Source: Platycnemis pennipes (taxonomy: Eukaryota; Arthropoda; Insecta; Odonata; Platycnemididae). Taken from it: a DNA stretch of 64,000 nucleotides. A program made the translations under genes and the position numbers. This document shows, piece after piece, positions 47,411 through 58,425 of this stretch. Numbering within the stretch: position 1 is the stretch's first letter; every line of letters starts with the position of its first letter. The stretch lies in NCBI GenBank assembly GCA_933228895.1, contig OW121849.1, forward strand, positions 40,022,354 through 40,086,353, in the 5' to 3' direction. The notes beneath the pieces are model-generated. The model ran no database searches. It was given only the letters and a program-made list of their open reading frames with translations, and had not been told where the DNA came from.

Positions 47411-49540
47411 AAGGGAGGATGGTAAACAATGTTTCGCCTGATCCGAATCACTGTGATAACAAAGAGGTTTGAAGCATCTTAACTTTATTTAAGAGAGTTG
47501 AGTAAAAGCAAGTGGAAAATGTAATGGATAGGTAGGTTAAAAATATTGCTATAGTGAGCTGTAATGCATGAAGCACATATTAACATTTCTAATCACTGCT
47601 TGCTTTTGGAGCTTTCAATAAATATACAGAAATAAATTCTCGGCTAATCAATAATTATCACATTAAAAGGTAGATACTAACCATTAAGTTGCTCGTGCTT
47701 TGTGATCTTGCGTACTTTCCCAGTTGGAGAAGGAAGGGAGTAAAACCTCAGACTTTTTACGGACAATAGAGTTGTTTACTTCTACTATGGGAGGACCAAG
47801 GACTGGGGCACTCGGTAGGGACGTAAACAAGACAGTCGCCTGATACCAAAGGCAGGCTCCAAAACGTGGGTTTTATAGAACGAGGATGAAGATAGTCACG
47901 GAATTTGAGATGAGGGTGTAGAGAATGATGGAATAGGACAGGAGGGGGAAAAGGCAGTCAAACAAGGAAGTTCAGGAAAAGGTAGAGAAAGTAGGAAGTT
48001 TATTGAATAATGTAAGAGACAGAATGGATTGAACTGGTAGTAGAAGGTTGTGGTGGTCACTTTTTACCCATGGCTATCACAGAAACGGACACGCAATGTA
48101 AAGTATCGTGCAAATCTGTAGGCAAAAATCTGTTCAGCTACCTTATCTTCTATCCCACCCTTCTTCATCTCCTGGCATAAAGAAACCTCCAGCCGAACAC
48201 TCGTTTGATGGCTTGCCAAGTATTGTGTGAATACATTTGATGAGATGAGGCACATGCGGACGGAGAACTCATCAGGGAAGGTGGCACTTATTATTCTGCA
48301 GCCGTCCCTTTCCCACTCTTCATGCATATATCTACGGATGGAAAAGGTAGCAGAGTCTGCATCTCAAACAATTGGACCCACAGTCAACAGTTCCGATCCG
48401 TAGATCAATGTTTTCCAACCTGCGGGATATTTCCCACTAATGTGACTTCATAACCAACTGGTGGGGCCTAAGCCTCAAGCCAAAAAATACTCTGCCCATC
48501 CTTAACTTCCGCGTCGATATAATTGATACACGCATCCAAAACGCACGTATTTACGGACTTGCACGTGCGAAAAGTAAAAAATAAAAACGGAAATACTCCT
48601 CGTCTCTTGGTGGAACTTAGATTTCCTGTGGATGGGAAGTGTGACGCAAGACTTGGTGAAGAATCTCTCCTGTACACGAATCACTGAACTTCTTCCAGCG
48701 AGATCCTCATTAAGGAGCCACTACAAGACAGGCTCTCTCTCTCTCTTCTCCCTAACAAGGCCCAAGGCGCACAAATAGAGAAATCAATGTTTCCCAAATC
48801 TCTCCCAGATGGGGTCGTTTACCATATTTTTTATGGCCGAATATCGTAGAGTTTGTAAAATAAAAATACCCGTATTTTTCCGTTCTTCGATCCGTCAATT
48901 AGTTCTCGAGTTATAAACGGTGAAAAACTGATGTTTTTAACCCTTTCGGAAAAGTGGGCGGGCAAAGGACTTGTACGTCATCCACTTCGTCCAATCAGAA
49001 GTGAGACCGCGAAGCTCCTACGTCTTATCACAATGGGGGACACACAACTGACTCTACCGATGGAAGTGGTTGCGAGAGGATCTGTCCGAGCAGACCTTCC
49101 ACCCCCTCCCCCTCCAATCCCTTCCCTTTCCCTAAAAACAGTCAATGTCGGAAGGTGGTTGTAATCCTTATCACAGCTCGGTCGGTGGGCGTCGCCTTTT
49201 GCTTATTTTAATTTATGATTTACGAGTGCATGGCTCTGGTTAGTAGATTTAATTTTTTCACTAAAATTCATTTTTCGTCTCCATCTAACAATTTCGTGCA
49301 CAAAATTGCGATTTCGGTTCCGAATAAACGCTCCCGTTATTGCCTAAATTTAGGCCTCTATAGATGGACTTAGTAACGAATGTGAAAGTGGAGAACTAAG
49401 TCAGTAAGCAGAGGTTAGCTGATACAAGAATTGAATGGATAATTGAGTAAAAACAACACTAGGATTAATATCTACTTACGATGATAATTAAAACCGTGAA
49501 AAAAGGAGACCGTGAACCCCCTCATCACTTTAAATTAATT
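47411..49540. other. No gene seen
   Basis: It includes one copy of a 48-bp dispersed repeat (47459-47506), a CT run at 48735-48752 and a moderately GC-rich patch at 48940-49190 with GGGCGGG and CCAATCAG words. I could not support any coding region. Confidence 0.45.
47459..47506. repeat. 48-bp dispersed repeat, copy 1
   Basis: AACAAAGAGGTTTGAAGCAT followed by CTTAACTTTATTTAAGAGAG and TTGAGTAA recurs with two differences at 50523-50569. The family is unknown. Confidence 0.8.
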
Positions 49541-49985
49541 AAAATGGGAATCTTGCCAGATCGCAGGTTGAAATTTAGACTCAATCTCTTAAATAAATTC
49601 CAAGATAATATTTTCAATGATGACGTTAAAAATATTTTGCGAACACCAACTTACTAAGGTGGACTGGACCATGCTTACATAATTCGAGAAATTGATTGCC
49701 AAACTGACAGATTCAAAATGTCCTTTTTTCCTCGTACGATTAAAGATATGAATAGCGGTAAATATATCTGATACGAGTAACACAACTAACAGCATGTTTT
49801 TGCATGCTTACTTTTCTATTTTTATCTTTTTTTTGAATAGTGAAGGTTAGACTAGTATATTAATACTAATCCTTTTTTATGCATGGTATGTAGTGCACGT
49901 TTGGTGAGAATTAACCCCCTGCCACACACCTTTATGGTGGCTTGCAGGGTATTATGTAGATGTTGATAAATGTAGAGATCACCAA
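49540..49985 (+). mobile_element. CR1/Jockey-like LINE 3' fragment
   Basis: It reads LKFRLNLLNKFQDNIFNDDV, then IREIDCQTDRFKMSFFPRT, which matches the C terminus encoded at 17024-17170 (minus) and 58010-58110. The 3' UTR with CCTGCCACACACCTTTATGG and a TAGATG end follow. An in-frame stop after TPTY shows decay. Confidence 0.82.
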
Positions 49986-50242
49986 GTGAGTATTGTGACT
50001 CCGGACAAAACTAAAGTTTTGTGACTCAAAAGCGACGTGGGGTAAGCTTGCCATCTTATAATACGTACTTCGGAGAAGAGTGTCCCTTTGGAGACAGGTG
50101 TCGATTCTATTCTATGGGCAGCCTGCAGTTCCAGAGGGTTTTGGTGATACTAATGAACAGCGCTCTTGACCTACTAACTAGTCCCTACTTTCCTCTAACC
50201 CTTGCGAAGGGAACTACTTATCTCTGATTTTTCTAGGAGCCA

Positions 50243-50320
50243 ATAGATCAGAACCCAGGGCCTCTTGCTCAGTAGCCTAGCTCTGCAAGCACTAGGCCAT
50301 CCCCTTAGCCCCCTCGAATA
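50243..50320 (-). mobile_element. Possible tRNA-like SINE head
   Basis: The minus strand reads GGGGATGGCCTAGTGCTTGC, then AGAGGCCCTGGGTTCTGATC. This resembles A-box and B-box spacing of a tRNA-derived SINE. No body was recognised. Confidence 0.45.
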
Positions 50321-50522
50321 AAACTGCGTTCTCTTTAAATCCAGTCGTAAACGCGAGGCATTCTTTGCAACATAATTTTAAGTGCAGTTTGTTTCCATCA
50401 TTTATGCTCCATTTCCTTCTATTGATTTTCTGCTTCGATTATATTTATCTTATCAGTTTTATCACAGTGTGATTGATGTGCATACGTAGTACTAATCCCG
50501 GTGATATCTTCCGTGTATCGGA

Positions 50523-50569
50523 ACAAAGAGATTTGAAGCATCTAACTTTATTTAAGAGAGTTGAGTAAT
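50523..50569. repeat. 48-bp dispersed repeat, copy 2
   Basis: AACAAAGAGATTTGAAGCAT through TTTAAGAGAGTTGAGTAA, nearly identical to 47459-47506. It lies shortly before the SINE at 50655. Confidence 0.8.
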
Positions 50570-50654
50570 AAGCGCAGTTTAACGACGCTAAGAGCTCCGA
50601 CGCAAAGATGATTAATGACAAACATTCAACATCTTAAGATTAAAAGAGGTTTAT

Positions 50655-50985
50655 GGTTGGTTATTTAGGGGAGGCGACCGACAGCTGAGGTCATTTGCGC
50701 CATTTAGGATAGGTGGGTAATTGAGTAATGGTAGGAGTTTTTAGGGAACAGAGGAAGGGTGGAGAGAAACCCGGCGTCGGCATTAGCCTTCTCTTAACGA
50801 AAGGCGCCAAGGGGACCACGGCTTAACGTCCCATGCGACGGACGGAGTACTGTACTTAAAATGCCCTCCACTAGGCACTCAAGTGGGGACCGGTTTTCCA
50901 CTGAAAAATCCGCCACTGCCGGAAATCGAACCCGGGCCCTCGGGATGGGAGGCCAGTACTCTAGCCAAAAAATAGGTTTATTGGG
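50655..50985 (-). mobile_element. tRNA-derived SINE (family gamma), near full length
   Basis: On the minus strand the head is GGCTAGAGTACTGGCCTCCC, then GGGCCCGGGTTCGATTTCCG (B-box GGTTCGATTTC), then a body of about 250 bp including GGACGTTAAGCCGTGGTCCC. The whole unit recurs at 54715-55010 in the same orientation. This is the best-preserved SINE in the window. Confidence 0.82.
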
Positions 50986-52515
50986 CACAGGAGCTTTCAC
51001 TTATTTCTCATGACGTTGGCCAACTATATCTCGGATTCTTACTTACGCATTTTTAGGAGGGATAGTGAGGAAATTGCTTGTTGCTAATAACTACCTTCCC
51101 TCTTGTATAATTCAGACCTAGGATTTATTAGTTGTCAATTTATCCATCTAAAATTAAATAGATTAGGAACGAGAAAAGTTCCATTATGTATCTAATGCCC
51201 GCTCACTTTAGTAAGAGGGGTTTAATAATCTAGGTGTTAGAACTATTATACGCTGTTATAATTTATAGGAAATAGTTTTGCAAAAAATCAAACAATAACA
51301 AGTCCGTGTTTTATGGGGTCAGTAAGCACTGCACAGATATGTGGCTTTTGCACCTCAATAGGGATAAAATTACAAGAGAATATACATTCGTACCTTACGC
51401 ATGTATTCATAAATAAATGAGCATTATCATTACCTACGTTAGTTACGTAGATATTTCACTAAGTTTAGCGAAATTAAAGGAAGTGATTAATTGATAGTAG
51501 TAGTTTATCTCAACTTTTTCCTTCGCTGGGGGACGAAATTGCGAGTAATCATAAACATCAAAACTCTGAAACTTCACACTTCATCACTACGATGTGCCTC
51601 TTCAACCCCGCATGCCTTTAACCTCTCATTATTCTATCCAGACTACCCGTCCGTCTTCACCCTCTACCTCGCTTATCCAACATTCTACATTCCATCACGT
51701 CCTTCAAAACAAAACCCTCGCCCCTTATTTACTGTTCCATCAACTCCCACTGCCCTCTGCTGATTTCCTCAATCAACTCACATTCCATCCCTGACACTCC
51801 TCTGCCGGTTAAATGGCAGTGGCGACAGTTACCTCTTCATCTCACACCAATAAGGACTTTCATCGATATTCCTTTGGCACCCCAAAATTTTTATGGCTTG
51901 GTGAAACTGAATATATCCAAAGGCGCACTCGCAATTGAATACGGGACCAACGATAGCCCAATTTTCCACCCACTAACATATTGACCGTTAATTTTTCTGA
52001 TGGGTCATCAGAAAATTACGAGCATTCAAATACAAAATGACCTCAATTGCCGTGATTGGAATGCAAGGTGTCGGTGGCCAGTTTCACATCTCAACACGTG
52101 TGGTGTAAAATCACAGCGTGCCTTCGCGGGAATTTAAGATCAAACGTTCCCTGACACCAATACGAACGAAATGGAGCTCAGAAGAGGATGACCGCGTAGG
52201 TACTCCAGACTTCATATGCATTACCCATGAGTTAGGCGCGGAGGTGTATCCGATGGGAATCACACGTGTTCGAGGGCGCACGTGCTCGACCCGCGGTAAT
52301 GAGAACACGTGTATACGCTCATATGCTAAACAGGAATGTTGGGATACACATTATCATAATAAATGACTGTTAACAACGCAGTACCATTTTAAAGACAATT
52401 AGTTCATGCCTTTGAAGAACATAATATAATTCCAAGTATAACATATCATGCAACAACGTCAGTTACTCCTATAGTAGGAGAGAGGTACCCATTAACTGAG
52501 TTTTAAAATTGAATG
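50986..52515. other. No gene seen
   Basis: AT-rich sequence. The 51540-51790 patch gives proline- and threonine-rich frames on the plus strand, which I read as composition and not as a gene. The frames at 52111-52366 also lack family features. Confidence 0.45.
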
Positions 52516-52519
52516 AAAT

Positions 52520-52862
52520 TTGGCTCGGGATACAATTCAGATGGATCGATCGAGTGACAAACGAAGAATTATTAAGAAAAATGGCAGAGAAGAGATATCT
52601 ACTGAAAACATAAAAAAGAAGACGGGACAACTCAATGGGCCATATCTTGAGACACGATGGCCTGATGAAGACAATCATGGAAGGAAAAGTGAACGGGAAG
52701 AATGGAAAAGGCAGGCCTCTGATGAGTTGCATAGAACAGGTCGTACAGGACGTGAAAGAGAGGAACTACGTTAATATGAAGAAGTTGGCCGATAGAAGAA
52801 TCAAGTGGAGGGCTGCGTCAAACCAATCCTAGGATTGTTGACCGATGATGATGATGATACAA
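52520..52862 (+). mobile_element. RTE-type LINE 3' fragment ending in GATGAT repeat
   Basis: It encodes MGHILRHDGLMKTIMEGKV, NGKNGKGRPLMSCIEQVVQD and KLADRRIKWRAASNQS in open pieces. After TCCTAGGATTGTTGACC it ends in a short (GAT)n tract at 52843-52858. It is the best-conserved of the RTE tails here. Confidence 0.85.
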
Positions 52863-52984
52863 TTCATGAATCATTTGTTTGCACATTACACATCAAGCAG
52901 AATACGTTGATTTACTGTAAGGATATGTGCCATTTTTCTTTAGCGAACCTAGCACATCTTAAAGAACGGCGGGTATTTGATTAG

Positions 52985-53190
52985 TGCGATTGCTTGATTA
53001 TAATTAACAGCATGTTTGTAAATGCTTACTTTGCTATTTTAACGTTTTTTACATTGTTAAGTTTAGACTGGAACATATATACTAATCTTTTTTAACCATG
53101 GTATATAATGAATGTTTAATGTGAATTCACCACATGCCAAATGCGTTTGATGGTGGCCTTTCAGGGTATTATATAGATGTAGATTCAGAC
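52985..53190 (+). mobile_element. CR1/Jockey-like LINE 3' UTR copy
   Basis: TAACAGCATGTTTGTAAATG onward, with ATGGTGGCCTTTCAGGGTAT and TAGATGTAGATT at the end, is the same tail as 49790-49985. No coding part remains. Confidence 0.75.
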
Positions 53191-53496
53191 TTCAGAGATC
53201 CGAGTTCGACTTCCGGCAGTGGTAGATCTGAAATTCGTACGTCTTTGTAAATACTCACCTGTCCTCAATGACGCAAATTACCACAGTTGTCGATCACCTC
53301 CAAGAATAACCATTAATAAGTGAGTTCAGCTCACGTTTTTGATATTAAGGCCCTTGAAATATACTAAGAATAAATGTTGCAATCATTAATTAATGAAAGA
53401 TGTTGAAAATACGGGGTATAAAAAATACTTACTACAACTTGTGATAGCATACTATATCTAATCCTATTTTACCTTCATCGCGACCAGCTGAGTCTA

Positions 53497-53565
53497 AAAT
53501 ATGTCTACGTCTACATAATACCCTACAGGCCACCATAAAGGTGTGTGGCAGGGGGATCATGTCCT
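53497..53565 (-). mobile_element. CR1/Jockey-like LINE tail, minus strand
   Basis: The plus strand shows CTACGTCTACATAATACCCT, then ACAGGCCACCATAAAGGTGT and GTGGCAGGGGG. This is the reverse complement of the tail in the other copies. Only about 70 bp is present. Confidence 0.75.
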
Positions 53566-53584
53566 TGTAGTGAATATATTTACT

Positions 53585-53832
53585 TAGTAATGGAAAAGTT
53601 ATATGGAGTTGTTTGGTCGTTTTTGATGAACACCAATATACGCCAACGTTTCGCCTCTTTATTGCGGCTTCTTCAGGGCTTTGGTGACAATTTTTTTTCA
53701 AAATAGGAGCTGAGGTTGTTAAAAAAATGTCACCAAAGCCCTGAAGAAGCCGCAATAAAGAGGCGAAACGTTGGCGTAAATTGGTGTTCATCAAAAACGA
53801 CCAAACAACTCCATATAACTTTTCCATTACTA
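53585..53832. repeat. Near-perfect inverted repeat, 105-bp arms, 38-nt spacer
   Basis: 53585-53689 and 53728-53832 are reverse complements over 105 bp with one mismatch that I can see (ATATACGCC against ATTTACGCC). The arms carry AACGTTTCGCCTCTTTATTG and GGCTTCTTCAGGGCTTTGGT. A transcript on either strand would make a very long hairpin. Near-identity of the arms implies a young inversion-duplication or an active fold-back element. A minus-strand open frame (53432-53827) across it is only a by-product. Confidence 0.93.
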
Positions 53833-54387
53833 CATAAATAAAGTGGTCGATAAGAATACTTCATTATAATATATTTACTATGACAATTTTCCGATTCATT
53901 TACTTAAAATATCCTCCGCGTTGAAAAGTTTATTCTAGAATCATTTTTTAAATGAACACTCGCCATCCTACGTGAAACGTGAAACCCTGGTTGTGGACAC
54001 ACAATGAAGTGCGAGAATCAGATGTATTTTGCCACCATATATAATACGTGACGATATTCTGTTGCATCGGTAACGTGCCCATCCCTGAAGAATAAACGCA
54101 CTCGGATATATTCGATGGCCCGGAACAGAATGGAGGACGCGTTGGAAAGCGAGGGCCGCTGTATCCAGTCGATCCAGTCACAACACACCCTTTCTGAACT
54201 TCCGACCCAACCGGTTGGATTTCAGAAGGGTGGCGTCTAGCCATTAGGGAATCTCAAATCTCACCCTCCTCCCGGCTGGAAATCTGGGAAGGAAACATCT
54301 TGCTGCGCAGTCTATAGTCTCTTAGATGACGAGCCGTCAAAACTCGCCCCTTTTAGGGTGTTGGCTGCTTTGAACCACGCCTGATGT

Positions 54388-54580
54388 AACTATATTACTA
54401 TGCAACTATATTACTATACAACTATATTACTATACAACTATTCCTGCATGTGACCCTATTATTTAGCATGTCTCCATTAAATATCCGAGTTGCATGTCAA
54501 TAGTGCATGTTTGGTGATCTTCACCTCCTGCCACACACCCTTGTGGTGGCTCGCAGGGTATTATGTAGATGTATATTCAC
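54388..54580 (+). mobile_element. CR1/Jockey-like LINE tail with 16-bp tandem repeat
   Basis: Three 16-bp units AACTATATTACTATGC (two with TATAC) at 54388-54435 precede the common tail: TTGCATGTCAATAGTGCATG, CCACACACCCTTGTGGTGGC and TATTATGTAGATGTAT. The repeat is specific to this copy. Confidence 0.78.
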
Positions 54581-54714
54581 GAGGACATCCGACTGCGAGA
54601 CGGGTCCTGGTAAATCCTTCCGCCTGACTAAACGGGAACGCACTCGCTGATGAGGGAAATAGTTACAGGGTACATACATCAATTAACCACACCCCTCAGA
54701 CTTTGTTATTGCTG

Positions 54715-55010
54715 TTACTAGGGGAGTCAACCGATAACTAAGGGGATTAGCGCCATTACGAATAGATGATTAATTGGAAAGAGAAAAGAAGTTTAAGGAG
54801 TGAAAGAAACGAGAAGAAAAAACGCGGCTTTACCATCAGTCTTTAACAAAAGTTGCCAAGTGTTCACGGTTTAACGCGCCATCCGACGAACGGAGTACTG
54901 AGCTTAAAGTGCTCACCACGCCCAAGTAGGAATCGGTATAGGAATGAAAAATCTTTGACACTGTCGGAATTAGATCTAGGACCCTCGGGAAAGGGCCACC
55001 ACATCGATCA
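54715..55010 (-). mobile_element. tRNA-derived SINE (family gamma), second copy
   Basis: It shares head and body with 50655-50985 on the minus strand but is more diverged: GGACCCTCGGGAAAGGGCC replaces the intact head, and the B-box is weakened. The body CCGATAACTAAGGGGATTAG corresponds to CCGACAGCTGAGGTCATTTG. Confidence 0.72.
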
Positions 55011-55930
55011 AATCACATTAAATTCCATGTTTTGATGTTATCAACCAATACACATCGAAACTCATTATGTCACTCGGAGATAAAGTTCCACTGCGTAAGC
55101 AAATTTAAGACTGAAAAACCTTAAAATGTAACACCTTAAAAATTTAATACCTATTTATAAAAATATGAGACAGGTATATCAAAGTTTAACTACTCTCACA
55201 TTCTTCGGGAAACAGGCTCACTTTCCTGACGAAGCGGTAGATGGAAAGTTAAATGAAGTTTACTGAGGGTAGCAAAGGGAGGCTTGCGGTTACCAATGCG
55301 GTTAGAAGTCGGCCCTCGCAGAGATTTTTCCGAAGCAAATGATGAAGACGAGGAGAATGACCTACGACAAGTTATCCAAAATAAAAAGGAATGAATATGA
55401 TCATGACTAATGCATGGCGATAGAATGAAAGTAAATATGTGCATGGTACCTCAAAGTAATTATAACGACTCAAATACCGCAACAAAAAATTCAAAAACCG
55501 TGGTAATTATTGCCATATTTGTATCTAAAGACGTAAATGAGGGGAGAAATATCGGAAATTTATTGTACGTGAATTGAGTGAAGTACTAATTAGTAATTAA
55601 TGGATTGATTACTTGATCTTCTAAAGGCTCAAGTTGACAGGAAACATAAGAATCCTGGATAGCATATCCGTAATAAATTCGGCTAATAAATCGACAGCTC
55701 TTCTCTCAATCCTCATGAATGTTATTTGCCGTGGCAATTTGCGCTGGATATGGGGAAAAACATAATTCCATCGATGATAAATTAGGCAAGTGGACCGATG
55801 AATGAAAATTCACCTACATCTAGCTCGTGAAATGGGCTGATAGTCTGAAACCAATATGACTCCTCCGAGGGAATAATTTCCCCCACGTTCTTGCTTTTCC
55901 AAGAAATAAATGTTCGTAACAATCACAATA
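55011..55930. other. No gene seen
   Basis: AT-rich sequence without recognisable coding or repeat structure by eye. Confidence 0.5.
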
Positions 55931-56005
55931 CGGCCGAGGAGAACTGTAGCGCAACGGAACGGTAACCCAAAAGCTGCGGGTTCGAACCCTACCTCGGACA
56001 TAAAT
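55930..56005 (+). mobile_element. tRNA-like element (SINE head or tRNA pseudogene)
   Basis: GGCCGAGGAGAACTGTAGCG opens and CCCTACCTCGGACA closes a roughly 68-nt stretch. The ends can pair like an acceptor stem, and GGGTTCGAACCC is a perfect T-arm/B-box. The anticodon arm does not form well and the D-arm is irregular, so I favour a SINE head over a working tRNA gene. Confidence 0.55.
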
Positions 56006-56199
56006 TTTGCGTCTGTATTACGATTAAAAAATTAGGTTAGACGGTGCAAAAATACCTTTGATGATGGAACACCTCGGAACCTAAGTCCATAATCACTCGC
56101 GGTAATCACTATTTGACCTAATTTGCCTCGATAATCATTAAAAAAATACACACTTCGCGTAACGCAAACACGCTTAACTTCACCGCACCAGAAGCAGTC

Positions 56200-56870
56200 A
56201 ACGGCGATTAAAATGTGGGCTGAACCAGTTTTTCACAAATCCTGTGGGTATCTTTATATCATTCGTGTCGCGAGTGTCCTAACTCCGACCTGCACAATCC
56301 AGGATAGCACACGGCCGTGTCGCGGAAATCACATCCAGCCCGGATTAAGCAAAGGTAACGATTCAACGGGCAGCAGGGGGTTGAAGCAGAATGCGACCCT
56401 CTGCCCCAGCACACTCGCGGTCGAGTTCCTCCGACTCGGATCACTGACCTGCGAAAAAGAGTCGTCGCTATCCCGCCAATTCCTCCCCAGAGGTGGTCGC
56501 CTTCTTCTTAGCTCGCTTCGCCAAAACTGGTCTCGGGAAAATGCCTCCGGTTCGGTCGGAGTTTCGCTTGGGACTGAGGTGAGCGAAGCGGAGGAAGACA
56601 GGCTTCGAGGTGGCAGGGAGGAAGGTTGCCTGTGCAGGTGACTACCGCGGGCCGGAAAGAGGTAGGTGAGGGGGGCGGGGTGCGCGTGTGATGAAAGCGG
56701 AGAGTGGGGGGGGGGGGGTGGTCTTCTGAGAGGGGTGAGGAGTAAAGCCTGCCGAGAGTGTGGGTTCGGAGAGCGAGGAGGAAGTTGGGGATGTGATTGG
56801 AGAGGTGACCCCCAACGCCTCCCTTATTCCCCTGCGGCGCACTCTGAGAATTCAGCATCGAGCAGCGCAG
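56200..56870. promoter_or_regulatory. GC-rich island with a G13 run
   Basis: The densest GC block outside the transporter exons, with many CpG dinucleotides, repeated GCGAAGCGG/TCGCTTCGC words around 56515 and 56580, and a run of 13 G at 56706-56718. Frames on both strands are open only because of base composition. It may be a promoter or untranslated first exon. Confidence 0.35.
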
Positions 56871-57599
56871 GCCAATTATTTTTCCGTGGGGAAACACATT
56901 TTTGAACCGAAAAAAAATGCACCATGATATTGTCCAGTCCCGCGAAGTACTCCTGAGCCAACCAAGCATTATCAACAACATTTCAAAAAGTGGTAGATAT
57001 AAGATATTACGCGTTTCAAAATCCACTAACCAACCTATATCCCATGATACTTGACATTTTACGGTGCTGAACTAATAAATGGACAAAAGTATCGCCTGAT
57101 GCCCCATCAGAATACGTGTTTGAATACTTTTTCACGCATTCAGCTATCGAAGAGAAATTACTTGCTCTGAAGTGCCCAAGAAGCCAGGAATCCTGCGAAT
57201 TCACTTTGTGAATATTAGTTTAATGCAGAGAAGTTCAATTATTCGACCCAAATATGCTTTCTATGTCTTGCCTTCGAAATATTTCCCGGGGGAAATTTAT
57301 TTGGATTTATACACAGTGAATAATTGCTGAATAACTTGCAGGAATTTATTCACTTGTTTAGTTTAATTATTGGCGCGCCCGCCTATTTTAATACTTGTTC
57401 CTAGGCAGGAACTAAATGCCATGTATGTACCAGCCACGATCACTTCCGAGCACGCAGCGCAATCTTCAATTGTCTTCAGAGTTAGACATTGCTCTGAATT
57501 GGTAAACGTTCAAGGATCGTCTCTACGTCTCGAGGACGGCTCTCGTGTTAGGTTCCGTGTTTCGGTATCGAGCGCTCTCTAGATATGGTCTTGATCGTA

Positions 57600-57695
57600 C
57601 ATGTACGGGTCGAAGCTTCATCCTAACACTATCTCCATATCCGTGCTCGAATCGGGATTCGAACTCGTGACCTTCAGATGGTCACGAAGGTTATA
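57600..57695 (-). mobile_element. tRNA-derived SINE fragment, minus strand
   Basis: On the minus strand CACGAGTTCGAATCCCGATT is a clear B-box/T-arm, preceded by GACCATCTGAAGGTCACGAG. Upstream the A-box region is weak. It is likely a decayed SINE. Confidence 0.5.
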
Positions 57696-57954
57696 GAAGA
57701 CCAGGAATTTGCAGCCCGCACCATCATGCGTATCCTCCGATTCGTGAAGCCTCGTTCCGGTCCTCTATGCCCTTACGACTGTCACGAAAGTCTCTCGTGA
57801 AAATTGCGCGCCTAAAATGGTTGAGTGAGTCAGTGTCAAGACCACCACCACCATCATGTATGTATAGCGCCCAATTAGAGCCATTCTCTTCGCCTAGCAT
57901 GCGTAACAATCAAACTCACGGAATAATACAGGATCCCTTTTCCCATAGTATCAA

Positions 57955-58425
57955 CTAAACCATCATTCAAAGCTGACTTGTTTACAGATGGCGTTAGATA
58001 TACATTAAGATCCCCTGCTTATTATGCTAGGTTTGATCAGATTAAGAAGATTAGAGAGATAGATTGTCGTACCGATGGATTTAAAGTGTAAGTTTTCCCG
58101 CGTACCATAAGAGAGCACAATAGGCAGCATAGCAAAAGAATATGTAGGTGAAATATTGTTAGAGTATTCTGTAATGATTGATGCATGTATTAGCATCCAA
58201 TCCCTTTATTACTATGTAGATACTAATCATCTAACTGCATATGACCCTATTATCTACATGTTTCCATGTAGTAGAGACGCTTAGCAGTAGAGACGCCATG
58301 TAGTAGAGACGCTTCCAAGACGCTTAGTTGCATGTCAATAGTACATGCTTGGTAATCTTCACATCTTGCCACTCACTCTCGTGGTGGCTCGCAGGGTATT
58401 ACGTAGATGTATATGTAGATCACAG
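57955..58425 (+). mobile_element. CR1/Jockey-like LINE 3' fragment
   Basis: It reads SPAYYARFDQIKKIREIDCR, then FPRTIREHNRQHSKR, then the 3' UTR and GTGGTGGCTCGCAGGGTATT with TAGATGTA repeats at the end. At 58265-58330 a local triplication of GTAGAGACGC is inserted. A stop follows the GFKV segment, so the copy is dead. Confidence 0.83.

Noticed and set aside
51491..51794. Proline/threonine-rich plus-strand frames
   Set aside because: Low-complexity composition in overlapping frames, no start context, no domain.
55930..56005. Functional tRNA gene
   Set aside because: Acceptor and T-arm look right, but the anticodon arm and D-arm do not fold convincingly. A tRNA covariance-model search would decide.
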